64,000 nt of DNA from Lindgomyces ingoldianus (taxonomy: Eukaryota > Ascomycota > Dothideomycetes > Pleosporales > Lindgomycetaceae): positions 62,001 to 126,000 of the forward strand of contig NW_022985219.1 of the NCBI RefSeq assembly GCF_010093535.1. The letters run 5' to 3'. The notes under the pieces were generated by a model. The model saw only the letters and a program-made list of their open reading frames with translations. It did not search any database and was not told where the DNA came from. Position numbers and translations under genes: made by a program. Of the stretch, positions 1-10,859 are shown in pieces (the first letter of the stretch is position 1; each line of letters opens with the position of its first letter).

Positions 1-130
1 GGTAATTGAAGAAAGAAGAAATTAATGAGGAGAAACCAGGTACAACGTTTGCACCATTTCGTCGTTGCGAAGACCCAGCTATCGCTGCGAAGCTGCCCGT
101 TTCCTCTTCGCCCCACATGAACACCCACAT

Positions 131-792
131 TTAACATCCAACAGGAAGTGCCTTAACACTGGTCGCAGTCTTTGCCAATGCAACCTCGGCCGCCCTGCGT
201 CGCGTCAACCCTGCGAGCACCTTTCCGCCAGCCTTGTTCCACTTGGGGAGCTCTTGCGCGATAACCGTGTTGGCCGCTTCTCCATTGTTAAGACGCTTAA
301 TTAGGGTCGAAGACTTGACATTTCCATTGCCGACGTTGAATGCCCAGGACACTAGTGCACCATATTGGTTTGCATTAAGGACAACTGATGACGCCGTGTC
401 GAGCGTGATGGCTTGCTGGTGAGACTGGTTGGGGGTCAGCATCATCAATCCTCCAGCCCACAATGTTCACGTGACAAATAGACCTGCGGGTTCTTCAACA
501 GGTGCCATACCTTGAGATCGCTCATCAATAGCTTTGTAGCTGTCGTCGTTGTCAATGGGAACGAGTATGGGACCTCCGAACAGCCTTTGGTCTGGCAGAG
601 ATGCCCATACCCCACTGTCGGAAGGCCGATTGGATCCGGTGCGGGCTTCGCAACAAACCCCTCGAATTCTTTGATCAGCGAGACAGTCGCAGCATTGACA
701 TTGGGGCCAACGCAAGCACGCGCTTCGATGGGAGACGCAGAGGCTGTGTAGAGGAGAGTAATGCCAAAAGTGAAGATAGCTTGGGCGTACAT
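131..792 (-). CDS. GH24 phage-type lysozyme, secreted
   Basis: Predicted endolysin-type muramidase that would cleave the beta-1,4 bond of bacterial peptidoglycan outside the cell. There are two exons on the minus strand, 792-511 and 424-131, with an 86-nt intron 510-425 (GTATGG...CCAACCAG, branch point GCTGAC). The spliced product is 191 aa. Residues 1-20 form a signal peptide ending in an Ala-Ser-Ala stretch. The GH24 core starts at KEFEGF, where the Glu is the expected catalytic acid. It continues through PTVGYGH and the family-typical ANQYGALVSWAFNVG and GLTRRRAAE segments. The length suits fungal GH24 proteins. A TATA box lies about 95 nt upstream of the ATG. Fungal GH24 genes are generally taken as old acquisitions from phage or bacteria, and the intron argues against recent contamination. 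Family assignment is firm; antibacterial use is inference. Confidence 0.9.
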
Positions 793-886
793 GTTGGAAG
801 AAGTTGAGTAGTATTTTAAATGAGTGTATTCTCTTCTTGATCAATGGATAGGAGCTTGTCGTACTTTTACATCACCACCATATTCT

Positions 887-895
887 CTTTATATA
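887..895 (-). promoter_or_regulatory. TATA box of the lysozyme gene
   Basis: On the minus strand this reads TATATAAAG, about 95 nt upstream of the lysozyme ATG. It is a close TATA consensus at a plausible distance for a fungal gene with a short leader. Confidence 0.5.
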
Positions 896-899
896 CACT

Positions 900-2513
900 T
901 CCATCTTAGAGTATTTCGCAGATTCTTTTCGTATATCGCATTCTGCATCCATCAACCTATCCGCCTTTCCGGTCAATTCAAACCCCTATGCGGAAGGTAT
1001 ATTAACGCGCCCCACGTTCACGAACATTTCCCATTCCCTTTTATTTCCCACCAGACCCCAAACCATGATCCCCGGCAATACGAATGACCTCAAAGCACTC
1101 AGCTCCGGGATTAACTCTCCAGCCACATGCATCATTTGCCCTCCCGCACAATTACGATCCTGCGGCGCAGTCTCGTATTCTCCGGACTTGGTGCCATGTG
1201 CCTGAGGACTTCGTGTTTCGATGTTTCGGTGTGCATAGTGGCGTGTTTCAATTCTGGGGTTAGATCGTGATCTGCGGCGGGCGTAGCGCATCATGCAGGG
1301 CTAGACAGGGGTCAGCGAGCCGCAACGACAGATGCCATTGCGGTCAGAGGACTGCTGGTTTGCGGGAGAGGTCTCGGGGTTCTATTCTCAGTGTCGCGGA
1401 TTTAGAGTTGAGGGTAAAGATTTTGATCTGTTCGATCGATTACAGTTCTTGGTTGGCGTCATCAAATCCAAGGTGCAGGATCGGAGAAGATGGGGTGAAG
1501 AGGGGCTGCCTCGGCCGCAATTACGTTTGTGCAAGGGAGGTGGACGTCGCCAGCTGAGAACCCCGATCTTCGCAAAGTCGAGATGTACGGATACGAAAAC
1601 CTGGCCGGGCGGGTATGTCCAAACTCCACAAGAGTTTCATATAGCCCGAGCGACCAACTGGCAAGAGAGTATCTCGTGCAACTACCTCCACAATCATACC
1701 CCACGCCGTTCATGTTTCCCTCTCTAATTGGTATCGCCGTGGGTGGAATTCACTGACCCTATCTGGCTGTTATCCCATACGCAAACCCCGAAACCAATAC
1801 ACCCTCCTCGGCGGTTATTCTCTCAACCAATTCTAGCAAGAGATCTTTGCCTTTGTTCTAATTCATTATCCTAGAGCCTGATATTTGCAATGGCACTCAA
1901 GGGGGAAAATATTGGTACAGAAAGCTCTCGCCGTGATATGAAGTGAGGGAGACTGGTGGTGGCTGAGGTCAACAGCGGGAAGTAGCGAGGACAGGGCGCA
2001 GGCTCGACAACACTTGGGATAACGGTGGTGGTGGCAATTTTGCCGGATGAAGGCAGGAGATTATTCGCCAGGTTTGAATTGTCGAGGTGGATTGCATGAA
2101 GCCATTAGGGGATGGAAAGAGGAAAGGTATCAGATAAAATTTTACGGAGGGTTTCTGCAGGCGAGGTGGTAGAGGCTCTCCTACTGTATTGTATTGAGGT
2201 TCAGAGGTGATGGTGTTGTTCTGGTGCTTAGGGAGGGGCTTGGCAGTGGCCGTTCCTCGCTTGTGTTTGGTTTTCAAAGTCCCTATTCACTGTCGTATGC
2301 AAGACGAGAGGCCCTTGAACTGTGGTCTGACCGCTTTTAGCCCCCGCCCCCAAAAGATATAAATTCACTCCTTTGGCCTCCGGTGTATCCCTTTAGTTGT
2401 CAACCTCTTTATTCTGTTTCCTCTTTCAGGAGGAAGGGAGAGTGTTTAAAAAAAATCCACGTGATTGTCGTGTTTTTATAAAATTCTCTTCACTTACTAA
2501 TAAGTCACAACCC
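900..2513. other. Non-coding stretch
   Basis: No gene is supported here. Open frames are short, lack conserved motifs and overlap on both strands. The end of the stretch (about 2450-2510) is AT-rich and leads into the tRNA-like element. Confidence 0.6.
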
Positions 2514-2587
2514 GATGGGATAGTGGAGTGGCCCATACCTTCAGTTTAACTACTGTTGGAGACGTGCGTTCGAATCGCATACCCATC
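2514..2587 (+). tRNA. tRNA-like Pol III element, probably degenerate
   Basis: A 74-nt tRNA-shaped sequence. The 7-nt acceptor arms (GATGGGA and ACCCATC) pair with one A-A mismatch. The A box TAGTGGAGTGG fits TRGYNNARNNG exactly. The T arm (GTGCG-TTCGAAT-CGCAT) contains an exact B box, GTTCGAATC. The anticodon arm is poor: CAGT/ACTG gives 4 bp around a 6-nt loop, TTAACT. The anticodon could therefore be read as TAA (Leu) or AAC (Val) and neither is clean; the D loop is also short. It may be a decayed tRNA, a tRNA-derived SINE head, or a tRNA with unusual folding. The intact internal promoter boxes are the solid observation. Confidence 0.5.
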
Positions 2588-2589
2588 TT

Positions 2590-2650
2590 AGGAGAAAGGA
2601 AACAAGACACCTGGCTGGTTCACCGCTGGCACGGCTGTTTCCTTTCTCCT
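2590..2650. repeat. 15-bp perfect inverted repeat behind the tRNA-like element
   Basis: AGGAGAAAGGAAACA (2590-2604) and its exact reverse complement TGTTTCCTTTCTCCT (2636-2650) flank a 31-nt spacer. It starts 2 nt after the tRNA-like acceptor end. In RNA it would form a stable hairpin with a purine-only 5' arm apart from one C. Confidence 0.8.
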
Positions 2651-2875
2651 CTTTTGTTGTCTTGTTCACAACCACAACAACGGCAACAGGGGTATATCGG
2701 GCACAGATATATTGATTAAAACTTCAACTAGGCAGAATTCTTCTGCCGTTCTGCTTGAGCAACTAGAATAATTGTGGGAATTTAGATGGAGTTTATGATA
2801 CAGGTAACTAGATATAGCTCCTGTCTCGCTCTGCAATTTAAATACTCATAACAGGAAGGAGGTCCATATTTCACA

Positions 2876-3064
2876 ATGGCCTTAAGCACGAACTTCTTCC
2901 TAGAAACGTACGTTCTTCATCCCTCCGCAAACACTCCCCATGTCTTCTTCGTGTCAGAAGAGCTTCTTCATGAATTTCTCAAGCAGTCGTTAATTGGAGC
3001 ACTGACCATTATCGATGGAAAGGGACGGCATGATGCTCGCTTCTTAAATCTCCTCGCGTGGTAG
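2876..3064 (+). CDS. Small hypothetical ORF (62 aa), uncertain
   Basis: The ATG sits in a favourable context (CACAATGGCC) and opens a 62-aa frame with a plausible globular composition, including Phe/Leu-rich helices. I recognise no family. The frame ends at TGGTAG, where a GT donor (TG|GTAGGC) overlaps the stop, so it could instead be the first exon of a spliced or decayed gene. No convincing downstream exon was found. Support is only start context and composition. Confidence 0.2.
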   Translation: MALSTNFFLETYVLHPSANTPHVFFVSEELLHEFLKQSLIGALTIIDGKGRHDARFLNLLAW

Positions 3065-6000
3065 GCCACGAGCGCCGAAGGAGGTCTACTAGCCGAAAAT
3101 CTATTGTAAGTTCAATAAGGTCTCCCATTTAAGGTCCATGATCCCTTGGAATTATAGGCACAGCAAGTCTAGCCATGTAGAGCAGCATTTCGGTCTATAT
3201 CTATCGCAATTCAAGAGCATGAACCATTGCCATTCTGTTCTTCTCACTCTGTTCTAGATCTATATTTGCCTCGATAAGGCTAGACATTCATTAATATTCT
3301 AGCAATGGTTCTTTCAGAGAGTAGGAAGGAAACGGCAGGACCAGACGAGTTCGTAAATGGCGCTCACGCCACATATCCATGAAGGTCTGAATGAAGGTCT
3401 GAAGGAACTCCTTCCAAGTGCATCCAAACGAATTCTAGATTGCTCTTAGAGCGAGGGGAGTCCCCGTATATCCCCAACTACTACCCTTAACTCTATCCAT
3501 CCATTACATCGCCCCACCAAGACCCAAACCTTTACACATCGCTGCATTCATACGTCCTCAAATCAGGGCCATATAGGTACCAGGGTGCGCACCCTTCCAT
3601 CCTCTCGATGAAATCTCCTGTTGGTCCTAAGAGTGCTCCTTCCAGAAATGCTGAAAGACGCTTCCCGGTTGCCCCTCAAACTCCGCCAACCCGGTTCAGG
3701 CTGTCCTTGCGCCCTTCTGATGGCCGAATTAGAGCATGCATCCGCCATTCGGAGAAACAGGATGCTCATAATGTGGGTCCATATCACCGTAAGAGTGGGC
3801 CCAGGAGGTGGTAGGGTGCCCTGCGCCAATCGTAGCCCATACAGCATTCACACTCCTTCCCGTCCTCAGGCCACCTGACCAAAGAATCACCGCTGCCGAG
3901 GCATTGTGTGACGCACTTGTCCACCAAGGCAATTGTCCAGGCCGAGCGGGGCCAGTGGTTGGCTCACCGTAAGAGCCCCAGTCTTCACCTTCGATCACCC
4001 TCAGAGAGGTATAAGTAGAGGCAACACCACGGCACAAAATATGATGCTTTCCTATTCCTTCCTCTATCTGTAGTCGCCGCTTTGGTGCTTGTTTCCTTTC
4101 TCCTTCCTGTCCCGGGGATCAACCTCTTTGTAAGGGGGGCATTACGCTTCGTCTGGCACTGAGGGTTCCCGGGCGCCCTTCACTACCGTCACTTATCCAT
4201 TCGAGACAACTGAGCGATCCTCTTCTTCCCACAACGAGCAACACTATGCCCACACAGCCGAATCGGACCCTCGATCTCGAACGATACGTCGTCACCCACG
4301 TACAAACCGCGTGAGATAAGCATGGTGTAAATATGACGAAAGACTCTGCAGATGTCTTTGAACTGGGGCGGATTCTACTGGGTAAGCTCTTGCTTCCTTC
4401 CCAACTCCTTAACTCTAGTGTCCAATGTTTGCAGACTTGTCGCATCAGCATGCTCAGATCCTAGCTGCAATAATGACAATCTTCTCTCGTTGAAACGTCA
4501 ACAACAAGAAACTCTACAATAGGGCCCAACTTCGATTATTATGCAAGGTGTACCACTAGCTTTTATTTATGGTGAGTATCGTCTTCATCTCTCTACTTTC
4601 CCCCAGCTTCTAACACCAAGCAGGTTTCCGTGGCGATGGACTCACAACTCGCAACTCGCTTGTTTCAACTGGATTCAACACGCTACCCGGCTTACTCCGT
4701 ATAGTGTGGACTTCGTTGTTGATTGCATTGGTCGAGTATCAGGTAAGTTGTCTGCTCCTTCCTTCCCCATCTTCAACTACTGACATCGTCAGATACCAGT
4801 TTCTTGGCGCATCCTTAGCAGAATTGGACGCGTAGTTGGTATGACTCGGTTGCTTGCTGATCTCGTGTATGCAGAATTTTCTAGTTGCATTGATTTCATC
4901 GTACTGTGCTTCAAGAGTGGGACCTAGTGAATTTCGAACCTTGTGCCTCTTACCTCTATATTTGTGACAACTTCGTGCTTTTTGTGCCATGTGTGCATCT
5001 ATTCTTGTCCTCGTGTGAGTCGTGGATGAGTGGCGAATATCGCTGCCAAACCTGTTGGTCCCGCACAACACCGCCAATACCACAACCTTTTCCTCTAAGC
5101 GGCGACCAATAATTTTAAAAGTCTTTGATATATGACTTCCCCCCTTCTTTTTGTTACAAACGCCGAAAATTTCCAAGGCTAATCGAATCTATCGTCCTAA
5201 TATACCGTGAGCGCCGTCGATATCCATACCGCCTCTAACTCTAACTCCAGCAGATCTGCCACCGCGATTCACACTAGCGCCCATTGTGTAAACCGTTGCC
5301 TAGCACAACCTAGACTACCGCGCAATCCGCCTTCTCAGGAACCCGATCCTATTTCTCGGCGTCATCCACTCTCGTCTCAAGTCCGATGCAGCGGTAACAT
5401 GTTCCTCGTACTTTTCATTCTGTCCGGGCGTGATTGTTCGAACTTGTCTTAGGCGGATATTAGGGTGAAGGGGAAGTGAGTAGTTAGAAGTTGAAGGCGC
5501 AGATAAACGCCTAGGAGGGTAGGGTCTGAATTTGGGGGGAGAGTCGCGGGGTGACTTTGGTGTTGTGGAGGGACATCAGGGCATTTGTGGGTTGGAATGA
5601 ATTTATGGAATAGACGAGAAGAGTCCTTCACATTATGGAACGATGCTATGGCGTAGATTGAGCTTTGGGGCTAGTCGACATATCTGCGGAAGGGGGATAT
5701 AATGGACTGGCCTGATCGACTTCTGATGAGGGCGGAAGTACGTAGCTTATAGATCTCAGCCTTATCACTGTACTTGAAATAATATGGGAGCCAGTCGGAA
5801 TGGTTCAGAGCCATTTTGGCGTGCATGAGCGTGCGGTCTATGAAGCAATTGAGGGGGCCGCTCCAGGGGACTTCACCTGCTATAAGTGGACAATGCCGTG
5901 CCGCCACATGGAGGTTCCGGTACCCGCACAATGACCGACCGGTACACACTGCATAATAGAGCTTGCGCATGATAACTCCTAAGCTTCTTCGCTGATGTTC

Positions 6001-9000
6001 ACAATGCAGCCCGCCAGTGTGCTCCTGTCCGCTCTGCCAAGACATCTCCAAAAACCGTATTTGCGGAATTCGAGGGTCGCCAACACAACCATCAGCACTA
6101 TCGTGCCGCTCCCGTACTCTTCGTTGGACGTAGAAGCTGTATGCCACTATTTTGATGATTTCAGTCGAGTCTACGCACCCGCGAACACCGTCGCCGCCGC
6201 TTTCGATTCAGATTGTAGCTGACGGCACGGGCAAAGACGCGCCGCGACACCCGAAACGCACCTACCGACATTACCAGGCCTTCAATATTCGGTATTGAGG
6301 ATGGTAACGACCTATTTTTCCTTTATATCACCAGGGACTCTCTAGATAATGGAGGCGTCGCAGAGCTAGCTACACTCCCTCGTCCGACGGCAGACCGCAA
6401 TAGCGACCAGAAGGCAGACTGCAGGTTCTTAGCCAGGCATGGACTCTCTTTGTGCGCCTCAGATTAATTCTCGCGCCGTCAGTCGAACATTAGACACCTT
6501 AGGCAAGGGGGACGGCCAACGAGACGTCCAGGTAACCATGCGTCGCCGAAAACCCCTTCCGGACCGGCCCGCTACATGCAGCTAACCCTTGCGGTATGGC
6601 CACAGCAGCGGCGGGCACAATCGAATGATTACAGAAAGTTTCGTGCGCTCGCTGCGCTTGATCTATATGGAAAACCTTGTCACCACGGAATAGGAGATCG
6701 AGACGTGCTATTATGAGTCTCGAGGCTATCTTGGAGTCTGGCAGCTCAAAATTCACACGCCTGCGCCCTTGGAATTCTGGGAGTAGGATATCGTCGTGCT
6801 ACAGGTGACTAAAGCCAGGCAGAGGTACTGCTGGGGGTGGGCTTTGCAGGGTTCAGCACCATCTAGATGAAGCCTCCACCACCACTCCATTTCATGGGAT
6901 GTCCGACCTGCGCACCTCTAAAGTCCTTATAATGTGTTCCCCGCATCCCCGATATGGTGGAAAGGATTATAGATCCAGAGGTATGACGCATCAATCCTTA
7001 GGTCAGCCGACTGAGCACCAGGCAAATGGAATTATCCAGCTAGGAAGCTTTCAGGCACCCCCGCATTCCGAGATCCCACCTCAAGAAAAGAACAGTATCC
7101 AGTGTCGATATACGGGCGGCTACAATGACTACAAAAGCAGGAATAAGATAATTTGAATACTGAAGGGGATGGGCTGCAGACTCGAATGACAAATGGCTAT
7201 AAGCGCTGACATCAGCTTTCAAGAACTCGAGGATAACGCGACCAGTTGGAATCCACCATTGGCAAGAAAGAGCTCAACTTCAAGTGCGCTCGAACACTCG
7301 ACCTCGAAGGATGAAGCTTTCGGGGCGAGAATATGTGAGCTAGCACCCGTCGTCATGGAAGGGGTTTAGCTGAGTAAATCGTACACAACACCTTTGTTAT
7401 CAACCCTTGGCGCCAAGACATATGTCCATACTGGGTATCGAATACAACTATGGTCAACTGCGTCCAGAGAAGCTGTGAATATGGTAGTTAGAGTAAACAG
7501 GTAAGCCCTATCGCCGGAGAACTATAAATGGTGGGTAGAGCACTGACTGAAGCCCAGATCCTCCAAAAGTTTCAGACCTGTTACCACCTCGTTACTACAA
7601 GCACCATCGGCCCACTCCATCCAATCTGCCACTCTGCCAGCAGTGGCCTTAGCCGCTGTAGAACCATATGACAAGGGGACGCGAGGACTAGGACACCTTT
7701 TGCGTGCAACTCCAAGACGACTTACGTATGTGGCAACGGCTTTAACGGCAAGATATCGAAGGCGAGGCATTTTCGCCGAATATAAAAACCGTCCACACGA
7801 CAGGAAGACACTGAGAAGTAACGATCGAGCAAGAGGCGGCGAGATCGTACGGATTTGACTCACAGCGAGGCCACAGGTGAACTAAGACCAACCAGTTGTC
7901 CACAATCACACTCGACGGAAGATTCCACCCAGCTCGTAACAAAAGACGGCCTGTATGAGGTGCCGATTCTCTGCGTATTGGCGCTGCTCTCTATGAGGAA
8001 GATTTTCCACTAGCACGGTGTTGTGGAGGGGATAACTCATTACCATGGAACAAGCCTCAGTTTGCCCCACCGTTCAAGGCAGCCATGACACCGCCCTAGA
8101 TTCACGTCGAGAATTGTTGATCTGGACTCCGATATTTCATCGAGGATATGGTGGACAAGAGAAACCCCGCCCGCATGTGGGACTGGGTAGCGCGGAGATT
8201 GAGGCCCTGCCAATCCTTGAGTGGATGGAAAAACCTTGGAATACTAGTTCCAGTTGAGAGGGCGATACTCGTGCCGTTCGGCGGGATTGGGGATACACTC
8301 GATGTTCATGGTCTCGCCCAACAGCATCTCGAGGGATGAAATACTCGAGAAACCCCACAGTCACACCCCCTGTGCTCCAGCAATTAGGTCTGCAACACAT
8401 GATACATCGCTCCAGATCCGATACACCGGATTCTAAAACTGGGGCGGTAAAGTGCCGAGAAAACTGGACGGGGACGGCTAAGGATTGGTACAAGATAATA
8501 TCTAGCATGTGCTCATCAACTACCAAGACCAAGGGTAAAATATTAAGAGCAGAACTCACTCGAGCGTATTGCAGCGTAACTTGAACGGTTAGGTGTCTAG
8601 GACTAGTGACCGGACAACGTTAGATATTGGTAAGCTAGAAGATGGGACATCCTAGAGAAAACCATCATCTTGTTCCGGCAGTTGAGGCTAGCACTGAGAT
8701 GAAATCAGTCCGGAACGCCCATCGAAGGAGACGGATCATTTGGGTTTATGCAACAACTATGAGGAAGCCAGCACCGGAAGATGCTATCGAGACCTCGCCA
8801 TCATCGCCCATATCCAACGAACCTTGAGTTCCATCCACGACATGGGGGTGCCGCTGGCGTTATGTCTGAACATCTGTAACACGCTAGCGATTCACGGCAT
8901 GGTATTGAGAAATCATCTACCCGAGTCGGCTCAGCGACCCTGAGCCTAGTAAAGGCAGATGACAGCTAAGGTCGATGAAGCCCGCCTGATTTAAGGAATG

Positions 9001-9505
9001 GGATGTCCGGGGAGAGAACGGTATTTCCTTACACTATAAGTAAGCTATCTGTAGATGGATGTCAGTATCACCGAACAGAGAACTGCGGCAAGGTTCACAC
9101 TCAACTCCAGGAAGACAAAACGCTTTACACCTCGTTCATCAGAAAGGCCATTCCATGGCTCGTGTCCCAGCTACGTCAAGGTCAGCAAGTCAAAAAGCTA
9201 ATGTCAAGAATGGGCTGAGAGGCGCTACCCACATACCGTTCGACAGGGGCACAAAGACAACACCTACAGGGCAAATGGTACACATCACGATTCATCGTTG
9301 GCGTCAATTGTAGTTGGAGGTAACATCTTGAGGCAGAGTCGACGACGTTTGCGAGAACCACCCGCATCTCCAAGCTACACCACTGTCAGCAAGACCACAT
9401 CACAGATGAGGCAGGGGGTTGCTGGGATACGCGAAGAACCACATATCCGAAGATGTCGGCACCTCGCCCAATCTACACGCTCGCCGGTATAAGGAACGGA
9501 GTCGA
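3065..9505. other. Gene desert, first part
   Basis: About 6.4 kb in which I find no supported gene. Frames are short, show no recognisable domain in either strand and do not join through convincing introns. The base composition is not strongly AT-biased as heavy RIP would make it. Some stretches could be very old, unrecognisable repeats. Confidence 0.55.
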
Positions 9506-9529
9506 GACTAGTGGCCAGACTAGTGGCCA
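9506..9529. repeat. 12-bp perfect tandem duplication
   Basis: GACTAGTGGCCA occurs twice in direct tandem, directly at the 5' edge of the coding-like frame that follows. It looks like a small replication-slippage duplication. Confidence 0.85.
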
Positions 9530-9774
9530 TCGAAACGAACATCACCGCAGGTGCTAAAGCCGACTATACCGGCGTCGGCAACCAGAATCAAGGACCAAAG
9601 GGTATTACTTATGAAGACCTCATTGCGGGCGACGAGAACATCACGGCAGACGTTCAGCTCGAGGATCCGCAGAAGATTCTGACACGTGCACTCGGGCCCT
9701 TGAGTTTGGTCAGTAACATCAAGTTCAAGATCGATGGCAAAGAGTCACTCGGGCACAATAATGAGTGCGGCTGA
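9511..9774 (+). other. Coding-like open frame without ATG (gene relic or lone exon)
   Basis: An 87-codon open frame with a codon pattern better than its surroundings: many third-position C/G, and ordered Asn/Asp/Gly-rich beta-type text such as GITYEDLIAGDENI. It has no ATG; the first possible start is GTG. The flanking sequence gives no clear partner exon. I do not recognise a family. It may be a remnant of a once-coding gene or chance. Confidence 0.2.
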
Positions 9775-9779
9775 ACATA

Positions 9780-10859
9780 TCGATTGGGGAGCTTGGGCTA
9801 AGAATTTGCCAGGGATGTTGGGAGTTTATAATCGAAGTCGTTCGATTCAAAACATGGAAGGGCGCATACGTCCACGCTGGACTGCATAGTGTGTCAGTTC
9901 CTCCCAAGTGGAGTCTTTGGGGCATCGGGAGTTGCTCACTCGTCATCAACAGAGCTCCGCAACCCTCCACCCCGGAGGCAGCCACCATCGCACCACCAGC
10001 CATACCCTGGCAAAACTCACCCACGCTATTGCCAGCCTGCGAGTTCTGCATTAGGTTATGAAGTCACTAACATTCACCTCGGCCTTACCTTCGCGGCCCC
10101 CGTGCCTGGAGGCATATGTTTTGGTTGCTCTGCCGACTAATTCTCCACTACTACTCGAACTCTGTCCAAGGGATGTTAGCTAGATGTCGGAGTCCAAATC
10201 GCCAGAGGAACTTACCAAACATCCCGGCCTCAAACGAACACTCCAAATTACAGCGAAACTCTCCACCAGTACCCCATACAGGCTGACTCCATTCAACCCA
10301 CAAACATCTCACCCCTTACCCTCTCACACCCCGTCTCCCAACATCCACCACTGAGCCTCCCACCCCATGTTCGCTCCCGCCATCTCACCCAGGCCTCAAG
10401 CAGCAGGATCTCATCTCGAATACCCCCTCTCACCGATCCGTGTCATCGAAGGCGTAATAAGAGCAAACTCTATGAGCGGGTCTCCTCAGCTGCTAGCCTC
10501 GCAGACATGCAGTGGGGCAAGGCCTTAGATTTAAACTTCAAGAGCGTGCCTTTTAGCTAACAAATCTGGCAGACATGGTCGAGAATGGTTGCGCGAGAAT
10601 TCTCCGTACACCGCGGTGGTTCAGGGAGGGTTTTGTGATGTGATGGGAAGCTAAAGGTGGATTTTCGATAATGCCCCCTCTGTCGATACGGGACTTGAAG
10701 CCCACGCTGAAAAAGATTGAGGTTGCCAACTACTTGAATACATTGGAGGCGACAGGAAACTGCACAACTAACGACTCACCACCCAAGATAATGGAAAGGG
10801 TTCGCCCTGGAAGCACGAAAGCGACTGAGCCACACGAGGGAACTAAGAATTGACGACGA
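9780..10859. other. Non-coding stretch
   Basis: No supported gene. The stretch 10200-10450 is rich in C, A and T on the plus strand (CCCACC, CTCACC runs), the opposite strand bias to the purine-rich block that follows. Confidence 0.5.

Noticed and set aside
8137..8559. Minus-strand 140-codon frame with VLVVDEHMLDII, loosely like a copia reverse-transcriptase motif
   Set aside because: No neighbouring RT, integrase or RNase H blocks, no LTRs, and the motif match is partial.
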